64,000 nt of DNA from Plectrocnemia conspersa (Eukaryota; Arthropoda; Insecta; Trichoptera; Polycentropodidae). The notes beneath the pieces were generated by a model, which saw nothing but the letters and a program-made list of their open reading frames with translations, had not been told where the DNA came from and searched no databases. The translations under genes and the position numbers were made by a program. Below are positions 63,401-64,000 of this stretch, one piece after another (the first letter of the stretch is position 1; each line of letters starts with the position of its first letter). The DNA lies in the NCBI GenBank assembly GCA_009617715.1, contig VTFK01000520.1, positions 124,001 to 188,000 on the forward strand. The letters run 5' to 3'.

Positions 63401-64000
63401 AAACACATGCACATACGATGTATATAGTCATTTTTTATCTTTATTAAAAACAGTACGTTTATCTCTATGGATGAAAATTTAATATAAAGTTATAAATATG
63501 GTAGAAATTTCAGTATCGCGCGTCCTACATAATTTAACCATTCCAAAAATTGATTCTCGCAAAAAAACGGGGCACATATATTTTGTTTTCCCTTACGTTG
63601 TAAAATCACTGGTACAATACGATGGAATCTCCCAAGGCACACATAAGCTCTGAATACAAAAATGTGTAGAATATACAGAGAAATTACATAAAAATGCCTG
63701 TTGGGTATTTCCAACCCACACCTACCTTTATTGACCAAAGTGTAATATATCGCCAAAATACACACGAATGTTTTCATACTATATCAATAAAATTAACTTA
63801 TGAAGTATTAAAGTGAAAATGTTTTAATATGATTTATGCTGTTTTTTACAAGCATTTTTAAATAATAATATTATACAAATTAAATGATTTAACTAAACAT
63901 TACTGTCGCAAAGTTATAATGTGTTTTTTATTACCTAAAACACTCTTTTGAGTAATAAAAAGAAAAAAAGGAAACATTAAAGGTTTTCCATATTGTGTCA
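60420..64000. other. AT-rich 3' flank
   Basis: No gene recognised. It contains a perfect 16-bp-arm inverted repeat at 62271-62308 and a complex patch at about 63240-63780, where a 95-codon minus-strand ORF (63490-63777) starts from ATG but matches no family I know. Confidence 0.5.
62271..62308. repeat. inverted repeat, 16-bp arms, 6-nt loop
   Basis: TTAAAAATTGTATGAC (62271-62286) and GTCATACAATTTTTAA (62293-62308) are exact inverted copies. Weaker mirror similarity (AAATTTTGG against CCCAAATTTT) continues outside the arms, suggesting a longer, eroded foldback. Confidence 0.8.

Overview
The window is animal nuclear DNA from an insect, most likely a butterfly or moth. It is very AT-rich (long A/T runs, frequent ATT/TAT microsatellite tracts). 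It carries one split gene with long introns and degraded insect-type transposons (hAT, PIF/Harbinger-like MITE, non-LTR retrotransposons, GTTAGG-type MITEs). There is no bacterial-style gene density, operon, CRISPR array or rRNA. The assignment to Lepidoptera is an inference from base composition and repeat types.

The only well-supported gene is a beaten-path (beat) family immunoglobulin-superfamily gene on the + strand, with five coding exons at 37512-37723, 39904-40039, 41803-42062, 46788-46923 and 58200-58300. Every junction has GT/AG borders and matching phase. The joined frame stays open for 281 codons after the upstream splice junction and ends in TAA at 58298-58300. Ig domain 1 (Cys27-Cys95, Trp42, numbering from the codon split by the first acceptor) is followed by a second Ig domain (Cys142-Cys204, Trp155) and a short polar Ser/Thr-rich tail. 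The signal-peptide exon is not identified with confidence. It may lie upstream or outside the window, or translation could begin at an in-frame ATG at 37445.

Layout. 1-37.5 kb: no convincing coding exon. This is AT-rich sequence punctuated by short islets of higher GC and complexity (possible enhancers or decayed elements), a perfect 25-bp-arm hairpin (231-285), a decayed hAT-like element (about 20190-21576), a 198-bp Harbinger-like MITE (34526-34723) and a hAT transposon corpse with an exact 8-bp target duplication (35493-36574). 37.5-58.3 kb: the beat gene. Intron 1 holds a second, oppositely oriented hAT corpse (38184-39618). Intron 3 holds a MITE and a non-LTR reverse transcriptase remnant. 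The 11.3-kb intron 4 holds two further MITE copies, a nested inverted repeat, a GC-rich islet dense in Sox-like motifs, a tRNA-like repeat and a second reverse transcriptase remnant. 58.3-64 kb: 3' flank with a possible alternative last exon (59317-59402) and another GC islet with a 113-codon ORF of uncertain status.

In function, the window is the body of one neuronal cell-surface or secreted Ig protein gene. The islets in its introns and flanks are candidates for its regulatory DNA, and the transposons are inert, broken copies. I saw no convincing evidence of an undescribed multi-gene system. The most checkable novelties are the alternative 3' exon, the Sox-motif islet with its motif shared in inverted orientation 3.5 kb away, and the repeat families.
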